Source: JANYCO01 sp035535995 (GTDB taxonomy: Bacteria > Bacteroidota > Bacteroidia > Cytophagales > Cytophagaceae). Taken from it: DNA of 64,000 bases. Below, piece by piece: positions 1 through 8,350 of this stretch (position 1 is the first letter of the stretch; the number at the start of each line of letters is the position of its first letter). The notes under the pieces were generated by a model. It made no database searches, was not told the DNA's origin, and saw only the letters and a list, made by a program, of their open reading frames with translations. The position numbers and the translations under genes were made by a program. The stretch spans positions 124,001-188,000 of the forward strand of contig DATLOZ010000002.1 of assembly GCA_035535995.1 (NCBI GenBank), in the 5' to 3' direction.

Positions 1-860
1 TAATTTTTACTAATGACTTTTTTCCTGCCAACTTCTAATTGCAGCATATCAAATGCTGTCTTCAGAGCGCTTGCAAGCGTAGATTTGGTGATGATCGTAG
101 AAAGATCAATTCCTAAATGCACCACTGTTTGCGCGATCTCCGGGCGGATACCGCTGATGATACATTCTGCGCCCATAAGCCTTGTAGCGCTTACGGTTTT
201 AATCAAGTGTTGCGCCACCAGCGAGTCTACCGCAGGCACACCGGAAATATCAAGGATGGCAATACTGCTTCCGGTATCTACTATTTCCTGCAAAAGGCTT
301 TCCATTACTACCTGGGTTCTGGAGCTATCGAGCGTACCGATGATAGGCAGCGCTACTACGCCGTCCCACACGCGGATCACAGGCGTAGAGATCTCTGTGA
401 TCTCATCTGTCTGGCGGAGGATCACTTCTTCCCGGCCCTTGATAAATGTTTCGAAGGTGCTTATAGCAAAACTATCCATCAATTTACCAAGCTTCAAGAT
501 CTGATCGAGAAGAATGTCCGGGTCTTTTATTTCTTGCTGAACCATTTCCAGGATCGCATCTTTAAGTGTAAAAATATACACCCCTGTTTCTCTCGGCGAA
601 TATCCTTGCTTGGCACGCGAGATAGAGAGCCCTGCCAAGATATCGGTGACAGACTCAAATTCTTGCGATTCTACTTCGGCAAGATTATTTTCTGTTAAAG
701 CCCTTGCAAGCGCATCTACCAGTTCTTCCGACTGCATCCGCAGATCCTCGTTAGACATCAGGTCTTCGCGCAATGCTGCATTGGCCAGTTGATTTTTCAT
801 CCACTGCTCTAGGATCGCTTTTTTCTTTCTTTGTATTACTTTGACTGATTCGTTTTTCAT
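1..860 (-). CDS. RsbR-type STAS domain protein (3' end at window edge)
   Basis: I translated this by hand because the frame runs off the left edge. 286 codons are visible, then the first two bases (TA) of what is probably a stop, so only the last base is likely missing. Residues 1 to about 165 resemble the RsbR N-terminal helical sensor domain; about 167-280 are a STAS domain. The run GIRPEIAQTVVHLGIDLS is typical of RsbR paralogues, and Ser213 in VDSLV sits where RsbRA has a phosphorylated Thr. Such proteins are stressosome components that relay stress signals through an RsbT-like kinase. It starts 9 bp after a receiver protein on the same strand, so the two are probably co-transcribed. No RsbS or RsbT is seen in the window; they could lie beyond position 1. 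Family assignment is fairly sure; the pathway is inferred. Confidence 0.85.
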   Translation of the reverse strand, partial: MKNESVKVIQRKKKAILEQWMKNQLANAALREDLMSNEDLRMQSEELVDALARALTENNLAEVESQEFESVTDILAGLSISRAKQGYSPRETGVYIFTLKDAILEMVQQEIKDPDILLDQILKLGKLMDSFAISTFETFIKGREEVILRQTDEITEISTPVIRVWDGVVALPIIGTLDSSRTQVVMESLLQEIVDTGSSIAILDISGVPAVDSLVAQHLIKTVSATRLMGAECIISGIRPEIAQTVVHLGIDLSTIITKSTLASALKTAFDMLQLEVGRKKVISKN

Positions 861-869
861 AAAAATAAA

Positions 870-1274
870 TTAATGTGTTTGGAATGGTTTATTAATTTTC
901 AGAATTCCTGCCAGGATCGTGGTAAGCGCTGATATGCTGGAAGGCTTGGGTATGACTTGTAGCGCTCCCAGAGAGAGCGTTTCTTCTTTATCGGATGGGT
1001 CTATAGAAGTGGAGAGAATGATAACAGGAATATGTTTTAATGCCGGATCTTCTTTCAAAGCTTTTAAACATTCCTTCCCATTCATCTTGGGCATGTTCAA
1101 ATCCAAGAAAATAATATCGGGCAGTGTGCTGTCTTTCAAGTATTGCAGTCCTTCGTAACCATTGGTAGCAGTAGAGCATTCGATGTCCAAACCTAGATCT
1201 GAAAGGGCAAGCTGAAATAGTTCCTGGTCGTCCACATCATCGTCTATGACCATGCATTTTTTAATATTTTTCAT
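870..1274 (-). CDS. Stand-alone response regulator receiver protein
   Basis: 134 aa, consisting of a single receiver (CheY-like) domain and no output domain. The acidic pocket is Asp11-Asp13, the phospho-acceptor is Asp58 in FLDLNMP, the switch residue is Ser88 in LSTS, and the conserved lysine is Lys110 in PKP. Such single-domain regulators pass phosphate between kinases or bind partners directly. The gene ends 9 bp before the RsbR-type gene, which suggests that a phosphorelay and the STAS protein act together. A second receiver of the same type lies 241 bp upstream. The partner kinase is not in the window. Confidence 0.93.
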   Translation of the reverse strand: MKNIKKCMVIDDDVDDQELFQLALSDLGLDIECSTATNGYEGLQYLKDSTLPDIIFLDLNMPKMNGKECLKALKEDPALKHIPVIILSTSIDPSDKEETLSLGALQVIPKPSSISALTTILAGILKINKPFQTH

Positions 1275-1515
1275 TATGAAGAATTAAGATTGCTCTCAGA
1301 AAATTGGCGAAGGTATAAAATATTGGATAGCCAATGAGAACTAACAAAATAAAAACAATCTGGATTGAGGCAATCTACTCTTTGCAAAAATCTAATGTTC
1401 CCAAACTATCTCAGTCTTGCTTGCCTTTCCTGGGGGGATACACAAATATAGCAGAAATTATGTGATTCCTATCAAACAATTAAACACCTGCAACAAACTA
1501 CTTCAACAGCGGGCT

Positions 1516-1914
1516 TTACGACAAAGCTGCCGGAGCTGCAATTACAAGCTCTAGCACTTCTACCATTTCTTCCTGCTTGTCAGGTTTAGTAATAAAGTCC
1601 TGGGCTCCCAGTAGCAGCATCAGATCTATCGTAGCTTTGTGCGAGGAAGTGGAATAGATAAAAACAGGAATATCTTTCAGTATTTCGTTTTTTTTGATCT
1701 CGATCAAAAACTGCTGGCCTGTCATAATTGGCATATTCAGGTCGAGTAGGATAACATCGGGCCTTATCTCTTGTAAGGTCAGCTTTTGGAGAGCTAACCG
1801 GGCATTATCCATTGCCATGCCCGAAATTTTACCGGATAGCTGTTCTACAGCCATCAAAAAGATCTCATGCTCCTCCGCATCATCGTCTATTAGTAATATC
1901 TTCTTATTGGCCAT
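1516..1914 (-). CDS. Stand-alone response regulator receiver protein
   Basis: 132 aa, receiver domain only. Acidic pocket Asp10-Asp12, phospho-acceptor Asp58 in LLDLNMP, switch Ser88 in YSTSS, and Lys110 in TKP. It has the same spacing of key residues as the receiver at 870-1274, so the two look like diverged paralogues. The 241 bp between them hold no gene I can recognise. Both may feed the RsbR-type protein downstream; that link rests on order and strand only. Confidence 0.92.
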   Translation of the reverse strand: MANKKILLIDDDAEEHEIFLMAVEQLSGKISGMAMDNARLALQKLTLQEIRPDVILLDLNMPIMTGQQFLIEIKKNEILKDIPVFIYSTSSHKATIDLMLLLGAQDFITKPDKQEEMVEVLELVIAAPAALS

Positions 1915-1974
1915 TAGGATTGTAATATAATAAAAATAGTACTCTGGAAGTTTTTGTTTCCTGCTAGAATGAAA

Positions 1975-2231
1975 AATACTTCAACTTGTTTTTCTATACA
2001 GATGCGTAACAGCTAAGATGTTAAACTAGTTCGGGAGGGAGCAATATTAATTAGTAGGGAGCGCGAGCGCGAGTAGGGAGGGGAAATCAGCCGGATATAA
2101 AAAACAATACTTCAATCTGTTTTTATACAGATACGCATCAGCTAAGGTGTTAAACTAGTTCGGGGAGGGTAATATTAATTAGTATGGAGTGCGAGCGCGA
2201 GTAGGGAGGGAAAATCAGCCAGGTACAAAAA
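1975..2231. repeat. 131-bp tandem duplication, two diverged copies
   Basis: Copy A spans about 1975-2105 and copy B about 2106-2231. Both run from AATACTTCAA through GTTAAACTAGTTCGGG and GCGAGCGCGAGTAGGGAGG to AAATCAGCC, with scattered substitutions and small indels. No long frame crosses either copy. The unit fills most of the 378-bp gap between the receiver gene and tRNA-Arg. It could be a duplicated regulatory segment or the remains of a small RNA; nothing decides this. Confidence 0.85.
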
Positions 2232-2233
2232 AA

Positions 2234-2284
2234 GCATCGAGTGTAAGTTTTGAGCTTCTCTATACTCGCACTCACACTCGATGC
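2234..2284 (-). terminator. Hairpin downstream of tRNA-Arg
   Basis: An 11-bp perfect inverted repeat (GCATCGAGTGT at 2234-2244, ACACTCGATGC at 2274-2284) lies 9 bp beyond the 3' end of the tRNA on the minus strand and is followed in that direction by a T-run. It is probably the transcription terminator of the tRNA, with an unusually long loop of 29 nt. Confidence 0.6.
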
Positions 2285-2293
2285 TGATTTTCG

Positions 2294-2365
2294 TGACCCC
2301 GAGAGGAATCGAACCTCCATCAAAAGTTTAGGAAACTTCTATTCTATCCGTTGAACTACGGGATC
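2294..2365 (-). tRNA. tRNA-Arg (anticodon CCT)
   Basis: A 72-nt cloverleaf can be drawn. The acceptor stem is GATCCCG with CGGGGTC, followed by discriminator A. The anticodon stem GAAGT/ACTTT carries loop TTCCTAA, giving anticodon CCT, which reads AGG. The T arm contains GGTTCGATTCC. CCA is not encoded. The D loop is short. It stands alone between the tandem repeat and hflX. Confidence 0.93.
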
Positions 2366-2419
2366 ATTTTGAGAAAACAAAATTACGGCAATTGACTGTT
2401 TTTTACAAGCTTCATTTTC

Positions 2420-3661
2420 TTAAAGCTCTTCAAACAACCGACTATAATCTCCGCTACTATCTTTCAGATAATTAGGGTAGATCTGAAGGTGCTTGTCGGT
2501 TACTTTTTCAACCAACAGTTTGCGCAGCTCTCCGATATTTTCTTTTTTGGTAGCGGAAATAAAAACGGTAGAATAACCTTGCTTATTCATATAGGTAGCC
2601 TTCAGCTTATTCATCATTTCCTGCTTAAATGCTTCCTGATCCATATCCATAGCCTGATCCATCATTTCTTCGGTGGGCTTGTACAGGTCTATTTTATTGA
2701 AGACCATGATCACTTCCTTATCGGCCGCTCCGATCTCAGCAAGCGTGCCGTTTACTACCTCGATCTGCTCTTCAAACGATGGATGCGAAATATCTACCAC
2801 GTGCAATAAGATATCCGCTTCGCGTACTTCGTCGAGCGTGGATTTAAAACTTTCGATCAGCGAGTGCGGAAGTTTGCGGATGAAACCTACTGTGTCGGAA
2901 AGCAAAAAAGGAATTCGCTCCAATACTACTTTTCGCACAGTAGCGTCTACGGTTGCGAATAATTTATTTTCAGCAAACACCTCGGATTTGGAAAGCTGGT
3001 TCATGAGCGTAGACTTTCCTACGTTCGTATAGCCCACCAATGCGGCACGGGTCACGCGGGCCCTGGTTTTACGGCGGTTGGCGCTTTGCTTGTCGATGAC
3101 TTTAAGCTTTTCCTTTAGAAGCGAGATCTTGTCGCGGATCACGCGTTTGTCGGTTTCAATTTCTTTTTCTCCCGAACCACCACGTGTACCGGTACCACCA
3201 CGCTGGCGTTCCAGGTGGGTCCACATATTGGTAAGTCTTGGAAGCAGGTATTCGTAGCGTGCGAGCTCTACCTGGGTGCGCGCCTGTGCGGTTTTGGCGC
3301 GTAGTAAAAAGATCTCAAGAATAAGTAAGCTGCGGTCAAATACTTTCACCTTCACTTCATTCTCAATATTCTTTATTTGAGAAGGAGTGAGATCGTCGTC
3401 GAAAACCACTACTTGAATGTCTTCGGCTTTGATGAAAGCTTTTACTTCTTCGAGTTTCCCTTTGCCTATGAACGTCCGCGTATCCGGGCGTTCCAGGCGT
3501 TGGGTAAATTTTTTAACTGTTTCCATTCCCGAAGTTTCAGTCAGGAAGGCTAGTTCGTCTAAGTATTCTGCCGTTTTTTCAGCCGATTGTTTTTGGCTGA
3601 TCAATGCTACTAAGACGGCTCTTAATTTTTGAGGAGCAATTTCTTTTGGTGTAGGCTTCAT
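2420..3661 (-). CDS. hflX: GTPase HflX
   Basis: 413 aa. The N-terminal HflX-specific domain (1 to about 190) includes the TFIGKGKLEE motif and a coiled-coil segment with a Gly-rich GGTGTRGGSGE stretch. The G domain follows: G1 GYTNVGKST at 210-218, G3 DTVG at 256-259, G4 NKID at 322-325. HflX binds the 50S subunit, splits stalled or stress-damaged ribosomes and hydrolyses GTP. Its ATG directly abuts the stop codon of the upstream cytochrome gene, with no bases between, so translation is probably coupled. Length is normal for the family. Confidence 0.96.
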   Translation of the reverse strand: MKPTPKEIAPQKLRAVLVALISQKQSAEKTAEYLDELAFLTETSGMETVKKFTQRLERPDTRTFIGKGKLEEVKAFIKAEDIQVVVFDDDLTPSQIKNIENEVKVKVFDRSLLILEIFLLRAKTAQARTQVELARYEYLLPRLTNMWTHLERQRGGTGTRGGSGEKEIETDKRVIRDKISLLKEKLKVIDKQSANRRKTRARVTRAALVGYTNVGKSTLMNQLSKSEVFAENKLFATVDATVRKVVLERIPFLLSDTVGFIRKLPHSLIESFKSTLDEVREADILLHVVDISHPSFEEQIEVVNGTLAEIGAADKEVIMVFNKIDLYKPTEEMMDQAMDMDQEAFKQEMMNKLKATYMNKQGYSTVFISATKKENIGELRKLLVEKVTDKHLQIYPNYLKDSSGDYSRLFEEL

Positions 3662-4327
3662 TTATTTTTTCATCGAATCCACGAAGCTCGCCACCGATTC
3701 AATATCCTGTGCGCTGAGCTGTCCTTTGAAAGGCGTCATCAATCCTTTTCCATTGGTAATGATGTCGACTTTCTCGTTGTGAGAAAGGGTACTTGCAGTA
3801 AGATCTTTGGCACCACCTACGCCTCGTTTGCCGTCGTTGCCATGGCAAGACACACAGGTTACATTATATACTGCTTCTCCGTTTTTCAGAGTGGCTTCGG
3901 TGTTTTGTCCGATAATATCGATTGCAGTAGCAACTGCACTATCTTTCGGAATTTCGATCGGAGCTGGTTTAGAGAATGTAAGACTTTTCGTTTCCGCTAC
4001 GCCGTATACGTATACAAACAGCACGAGCAAAATAGAAGCAAGCGCTTTGTTACGTTTTTTGAAAGCGATAATTCCAATTGGAATGGAAGAAAGCGCTACA
4101 ATAATTTTAACATAATGGTAAGATTGGATCGCCGGGATCTGTGTGAGCAGGTATCCTCCGGTGATCAACATTAATGAACCGAGTACCATATCGGCGATCT
4201 TTGTTTTCGCTCTCAGCTTGTCGAGCTGCTCGGTTCTGTTCATCAAAAGTAAAACCGTTTTCACTGTATAGAGTAGAAGGAAGAGTGTAACTACCGTGAT
4301 GTGTAAGTGTAAAAATCCTTTTGCCAT
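3662..4327 (-). CDS. Membrane protein with SirB-like N-terminus and C-terminal cytochrome c domain
   Basis: 221 aa. Residues 1-112 hold four hydrophobic segments resembling the SirB family; residues about 145-221 are a class I cytochrome c domain with heme motif CVSCH at 158-162 and a likely axial Met197 in GLMTPF. The heme domain should face the periplasm. It may carry electrons in a respiratory or detoxifying chain, but no oxidase or dehydrogenase gene is nearby. Its stop codon touches the ATG of hflX, so the two form an operon of unrelated functions. The cytochrome call is sure; the SirB assignment is by resemblance. Confidence 0.85.
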   Translation of the reverse strand: MAKGFLHLHITVVTLFLLLYTVKTVLLLMNRTEQLDKLRAKTKIADMVLGSLMLITGGYLLTQIPAIQSYHYVKIIVALSSIPIGIIAFKKRNKALASILLVLFVYVYGVAETKSLTFSKPAPIEIPKDSAVATAIDIIGQNTEATLKNGEAVYNVTCVSCHGNDGKRGVGGAKDLTASTLSHNEKVDIITNGKGLMTPFKGQLSAQDIESVASFVDSMKK

Positions 4328-4369
4328 AATTTTTTGTTTATCCGTTGGAAGTAAAAATAGTTAAAAATG

Positions 4370-4400
4370 TTGAATTATGAGTTATGAATTATGAGTTATA
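4370..4400. repeat. TATGAGTTATGAAT-family repeat, single arm
   Basis: A short run of ATGAATTATGAGTTATGA-type units, here without an opposing arm. It belongs to the AT-rich family seen paired at 18309-18396, 41812-41897 and 53217-53288. Confidence 0.6.
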
Positions 4401-4565
4401 CGTCATTGCGAGGAATGATCCGCCGACTGGCGGAGAGTAACGAAGCAATCTGTTCTTTACGAAGCCAAGTCCTTCGGTTTTTTACAGCATGTTTCAATTA
4501 ACAAAGCTGCGTAGCCAACGGATTGCTTCGTCGTCACTGCTACGCAGCGACTCCTCGCAATGACG
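4401..4565. repeat. Nested palindromic element (CGTCATTGCGAGGA family)
   Basis: A perfect 14-bp outer inverted repeat (CGTCATTGCGAGGA at 4401-4414 and its complement at 4552-4565) encloses a 10-bp pair (CGAAGCAATC at 4441-4450, GATTGCTTCG at 4521-4530) and a 9-bp pair GCTGCGTAG/CTACGCAGC. It ends 1 bp from the feoB stop codon. A shorter relative lies at 48692-48737. It looks like a non-autonomous dispersed repeat that may also act as a terminator. Confidence 0.85.
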
Positions 4566-4566
4566 G

Positions 4567-6684
4567 TTATTTCAACAACTGATATATAATCAAACTAGAA
4601 ACATACGCCAGCCCAGTCATATACACAAACTGTATGAGCGGCCATTTCCAGGATTTGGTTTCGCGGTAGACGATGGCGAGTGTGCTCATGCATTGCATAG
4701 CAAAAAGATAAAAGACGAGCAGCGAACAACAGGTGGCAATGGTATATACAGGCAATCCTGTTTCGGCATTTTTTTCCGAGCGCATTTTTTGAATAATTGT
4801 ATTCTGATCTTCCGATTGATCACCTACACTGTATATTGTAGCCATCGTGCCAATGAATACTTCCCTGGCGGCAAAGGACGTGATCAGCGCGATGCCGATC
4901 TTCCAATCAAAGCCAAGCGGCTTGATGGTAGGCTCGATGAAACGGCCGAAGTAGCCTGCATAAGAATATTCTAATTTGCGTGCGGCTACAAGATTGTTCG
5001 TCTCCTGTTCGGAAAGTTTTCGCTCTCTTGCTTCCATAGTAGCTCTTTCTTCGGCTATGTTCATTTTCCCGGAAGGGCCATAAGAAGCCAGCACCCAGAG
5101 TACTACTGAGATCGCAAGAATTACTTTTCCTGCTTCGAGTACAAATGCTTTTACTTTTTCTACGATCGTAATGCCGATATTTTTCCATCTTGGAATTTTG
5201 TAGGTAGGGAATTCCATGATGAAATAACTTTTCTCTTTTGTTTTTAAAATTTTGCTCATCACTAACGCCGACACGATAGCTGCTATAAAGCCCAGCATGT
5301 ACAAGCCCATCAGCGCGAGTCCTTGCAGATTGAAGATCCCCCAGATGTATTTTTCGGGAAGGATCAATCCGATCAGCACGGCAAATACAGGAATACGTGC
5401 AGAGCAGCTCATCAATGGTGTAACGAAAATAGTAACGAGTCGTTCTTTCCAGTTGTCAATATTGCGTGTGGCCATGATTGCCGGCACGGCGCAGGCTACG
5501 CCAGAAATAAGCGGCACTACGCTGCGACCGTTGAGCCCGAACTGGCGCATGATCTTATCCATCAAAAACATCACACGCGACATATACCCCGATTCTTCCA
5601 GGATAGCAATGAAAGCAAATAAGATCGCGATCTGTGGAATGAAAATGAGAATCCCTCCCAAGCCGGCGATCAGTCCTTCTGTAAGCAGCGAGGTAAGCGG
5701 GCCTGGCGGCAGTGTAGCATTTAGCCAATCATTCACCGAAGCGATCCCATGATCGATCAGGTCCATCGGCACGGCGGCCCAGGCGAAGACAGCCTGGAAC
5801 ATCAGGAAGAGCAAAAGGAAAAAGATAAAATAGCCGCCGATCTTATGCGTTAGCACTTTGTCGATCTTGCTACTCATTCTTTCCTGCTGTTCGGCATTTT
5901 CTCTTTTTTCTACCTTGGCCAAAATTTCGTGGATCACTTCGTAACGGCTCACCGTTTCTTTGGATTGAAGCAGTACGCTGTTGAAGTTGTACTTGACCAG
6001 CAGCGCTTCCATGGTTTTCTTTTCGTTTTGCGAAAGACTGTCCATATCCTTGTACCGGTGCGCGATCTGGAGGGCGAGGTAGTTATTTTTAATATTGAAT
6101 TTCTCCTTGATCTCCTTTAGTAGCTCAGGACAAAATTCATCGAAATTCAAAAATGTATCAGGAGGATTATTGACCGGACAAGAGATAGCCGTTTTAAGCA
6201 AGTCTACGCCTTGTCCGTTGCGCGCGTTGATAGTGACCACAGGCACACCCAATTCTTTTTTGAGCGCTTCTACATCCACGTTGGTGCCTGTTCTCTTTGC
6301 AATGTCCAGCATGTTCAGCGCAAGGATCACCGGGAAGCCCAGGTCGCGCACTTGTGTGAAGAGAAGGAGATTTCTTTTCAGGTTTGAAACATCCACCACT
6401 ACTACCAGAAAATCCGGGTAGTGCACATCGTTTGGAGAATTTAGAAAATCAAAAACGATCTGCTCGTCGAGCGACTTTGGATAGAGGCTGTAAGTACCAG
6501 GCAAGTCGATGATCTCGGCTACCAGGTGTTGATTTATTTTGGAGAGACCTGTTTTTTTATCGACGGTTACGCCGGGAAAATTTCCGATTTTTTGATTGAG
6601 CCCGGTGAGGTGGTTGAAAAGAGAAGACTTTCCGGAATTTGGATTGCCGAGCAATGCTATTTTGAGAATATTCCGTTGCGCCAT
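4567..6684 (-). CDS. feoB: Ferrous iron transporter FeoB
   Basis: 705 aa. The cytosolic N-terminal G domain has G1 GNPNSGKS at 13-20, G3 DLPG at 60-63 and G4 NMLD at 124-127, followed by the helical regulatory domain to about 270. The rest is the membrane part with two Gate repeats and a C-terminal hydrophobic block. It imports Fe(II) across the inner membrane. The ATG overlaps the feoA stop by one base (TAATG), so translation is coupled. No FeoC is present, as is usual in this phylum. Expression is expected to depend on the strong promoter upstream of feoA. Confidence 0.97.
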   Translation of the reverse strand: MAQRNILKIALLGNPNSGKSSLFNHLTGLNQKIGNFPGVTVDKKTGLSKINQHLVAEIIDLPGTYSLYPKSLDEQIVFDFLNSPNDVHYPDFLVVVVDVSNLKRNLLLFTQVRDLGFPVILALNMLDIAKRTGTNVDVEALKKELGVPVVTINARNGQGVDLLKTAISCPVNNPPDTFLNFDEFCPELLKEIKEKFNIKNNYLALQIAHRYKDMDSLSQNEKKTMEALLVKYNFNSVLLQSKETVSRYEVIHEILAKVEKRENAEQQERMSSKIDKVLTHKIGGYFIFFLLLFLMFQAVFAWAAVPMDLIDHGIASVNDWLNATLPPGPLTSLLTEGLIAGLGGILIFIPQIAILFAFIAILEESGYMSRVMFLMDKIMRQFGLNGRSVVPLISGVACAVPAIMATRNIDNWKERLVTIFVTPLMSCSARIPVFAVLIGLILPEKYIWGIFNLQGLALMGLYMLGFIAAIVSALVMSKILKTKEKSYFIMEFPTYKIPRWKNIGITIVEKVKAFVLEAGKVILAISVVLWVLASYGPSGKMNIAEERATMEARERKLSEQETNNLVAARKLEYSYAGYFGRFIEPTIKPLGFDWKIGIALITSFAAREVFIGTMATIYSVGDQSEDQNTIIQKMRSEKNAETGLPVYTIATCCSLLVFYLFAMQCMSTLAIVYRETKSWKWPLIQFVYMTGLAYVSSLIIYQLLK

Positions 6685-6914
6685 TAAATTAATTTTATGG
6701 TAGCCGCCTCGTCTACCCGAAGCGAAAGACTATAGCCCAATACTTTGATGCACAGGGGATCGCCCAAAGGGGCTTTATGGCTGAGTTGAATTTCCGAACC
6801 TGGTAAACAGCCCATTTCCAACAACTTCAAAGACATTTCCTGATCTGAAAAACAGCATATCACGCCTTTTTCCCCCACTTTCAGGTCTGCCACTGTCCTT
6901 GTCGCTTCTGCCAT
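6684..6914 (-). CDS. feoA: Ferrous iron transport protein FeoA
   Basis: 76 aa with the SH3-like FeoA fold: pattern LKVGEKGVI near the N-terminus, then LLEMGCLPGSEI and a C-terminal LSLRVDEAATIKL. It is a small cytosolic partner needed for FeoB activity. It is first in the feoAB operon, with a consensus Bacteroidota promoter ending about 23 bp upstream of the ATG. Confidence 0.95.
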   Translation of the reverse strand: MAEATRTVADLKVGEKGVICCFSDQEMSLKLLEMGCLPGSEIQLSHKAPLGDPLCIKVLGYSLSLRVDEAATIKLI

Positions 6915-6936
6915 GATTGTTTAGAATGATTTCAAA

Positions 6937-6967
6937 CAAAGGTAGTTCTTGGGAGAGAAATAACAAA
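6937..6967 (-). promoter_or_regulatory. Bacteroidota consensus promoter for feoAB
   Basis: On the minus strand TTTG (6964-6967) is followed after exactly 19 nt by TACCTTTG (6937-6944), a full match to the TTTG-N19-TAnnTTTG promoter of this phylum. It predicts a leader of about 15-20 nt before the feoA ATG. I see no convincing Fur box. Confidence 0.8.
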
Positions 6968-7014
6968 ACGAGTTTTGAATTAATTGTTGGGGGAAAGTTA
7001 TGATGTTTGTCATG

Positions 7015-7221
7015 TCTGAACCTTAATTTCCAGGGTTAGGAGATTTACGGATCAATCCGGGTTGTCATTCAAGAGAAAACTTCTGCAGAGTCTACACTAT
7101 ATTTAGTATTTCTTCCTGATCTACCGGCAGCGTTGTTTAGTCAACAATTGGAATTTCTAATCACAAGTTTCCTTCTGAATGCAAAGAAAATAAATCTTCT
7201 AATTCTGAGAATCAAGATTCA
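7015..7221. repeat. Degenerate CTGAACC-family inverted-repeat element
   Basis: The left arm starts TCTGAACCTTAATTTCC at 7015 and the right arm ends AGAATCAAGATTCA near 7221; the arms pair imperfectly. Inside lie GTCATTCAAGAGAAAACTT and TTTCCTTCTGAATG, which pair with each other and match the outer arms of the element at 13033-13192. It is a worn copy of the organisation seen intact at 41149-41490. Confidence 0.65.
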
Positions 7222-7226
7222 TACAA

Positions 7227-7982
7227 TTATCCCCGCACTTTCTTTTTATTTACACCTTCGTGCGGAAGTTTTCCTTTAGTGTTCCTCCAAAAAATATAAG
7301 TCAGCTTAACGGTGGAAAAAGAATGATGAATATCGATCACAGAAGGGTCTTTGGAAATTTGCATGGCGCCCATGTAGTAGCGGAAATCAAGTCCAAAGCG
7401 GCCGTAAGAAGCACCGAAACCTAAGGCGAGACCAAGATCAGATTTTCTATAAGCGTAATTCTGACCGTTGGCATAGGTGGAATGGATAGTAGTAACTCCA
7501 ATACTTCCTTCGTCAGTGTCGTGGTATTCGTCAACGATGAGTTTTTTTGTTTTCAAAAGCGCGGCATAATAAACGCCGATGTTTGCAAAGATCTTAAATT
7601 TTCCTCCTACAGTATATCTCGCCATGAGACTATTGTTGAGATAAGAAAAGCTATAACGGTATTTGTTGATCTTGTTGCTATAACTGGTATCGCCGGAATA
7701 AGGATCGTAATCGTATACGCTGACTGGTTGCTTGAGCACCATGCCGCGGTTGTTGATACCTACATCCAGTACCAGTCCGAATTTCTCGTCAAGGTTATAC
7801 GTGCCTACAATGCTGAGCGAACCATCGGTATATGGATTATTTTGCAAGCCGGAATTATTTTTTACATGCGTATTGCTATAAGAAGGCCCGAGCGAAATCC
7901 CCAGTGTCCGCTGCTGCGCGCGGATCGCTTGCGAGAGAAGCAGACAGAGGAAAAAAAGTATAGCGGTTTTGAATAGTGACAT
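7227..7982 (-). CDS. Outer-membrane beta-barrel protein (PorT-like)
   Basis: 251 aa. A signal peptide with hydrophobic core ILFFLCLLLSQAI is cut near ARAQ|QRT. The mature part is made of alternating amphipathic strands with many Tyr and Asn, typical of the small outer-membrane barrels of Bacteroidota. I cannot assign a substrate or partner. It stands alone on the minus strand between two repeat-bearing gaps. The C-terminus (HEGVNKKKVRG) is basic and does not end in the aromatic residue typical of proteobacterial barrels. Confidence 0.75.
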   Translation of the reverse strand: MSLFKTAILFFLCLLLSQAIRAQQRTLGISLGPSYSNTHVKNNSGLQNNPYTDGSLSIVGTYNLDEKFGLVLDVGINNRGMVLKQPVSVYDYDPYSGDTSYSNKINKYRYSFSYLNNSLMARYTVGGKFKIFANIGVYYAALLKTKKLIVDEYHDTDEGSIGVTTIHSTYANGQNYAYRKSDLGLALGFGASYGRFGLDFRYYMGAMQISKDPSVIDIHHSFSTVKLTYIFWRNTKGKLPHEGVNKKKVRG

Positions 7983-8283
7983 GAGGCGAATTTTAAATTC
8001 TAACTTTTGAACTAGTATTAAATCTAGGATTTAGTACTAATAATTCCAAAAGACCTGTCTGAACCTAGATTCTCAGGATTAGAAGATTTACTTGATTTTT
8101 ATTTTCATGATTATAGACAAAAAAGAGTTATGATCTTTTTTGCCCGCTTGAAAATAACATAGACTTGCTTTGTAGTGAACTGTGGTGACTTGCATTCTAC
8201 CCGACGATAATAAGCGCAAGTCTGGAAGCTTGCGCTAGCGAGAATTTAATTCACCATCTGCTTGCCAGTAGGAGCAAAAAACA
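7983..8283. other. Intergenic stretch with repeat remnants
   Basis: No gene is visible. It holds a solo CTGAACC-family arm at about 8058-8090 (TCTGAACCTAGATTCTCAGG and on) and a short inverted repeat AGCGCAAG/CTTGCGCT at 8213-8236. The promoter of the barrel gene is presumably here, but I see no clear TAnnTTTG box. Confidence 0.5.
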
Positions 8284-8314
8284 AAAAGGATGTGTCTCTC
8301 CGCCACATCCTTTT
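8284..8314 (-). terminator. Rho-independent terminator of the glycosidase gene
   Basis: An 11-bp stem AAAAGGATGTG/CACATCCTTTT with a 9-nt loop lies 36 bp beyond the stop of the gene at 8351-10168. In the minus direction the stem ends in a short T-run. Confidence 0.75.
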
Positions 8315-8350
8315 CTAATTTAAAATTCAAAATTTATAACTTAAACTTTC

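Noticed and set aside
1..792. Three plus-strand frames at the left edge (13-504, 117-698, 610-792)
   Set aside because: They are shadows of the RsbR-type gene read on the minus strand, which has a clear RsbR_N-STAS translation.
2040..2200. GCGAGCGCGAG runs considered as a CRISPR or integron-type repeat
   Set aside because: Only two 131-bp tandem copies exist, with no short regular repeats, spacers or cas genes.
4567..6914. Fur box upstream of feoAB
   Set aside because: The region has a good promoter but no convincing palindromic iron-box sequence.
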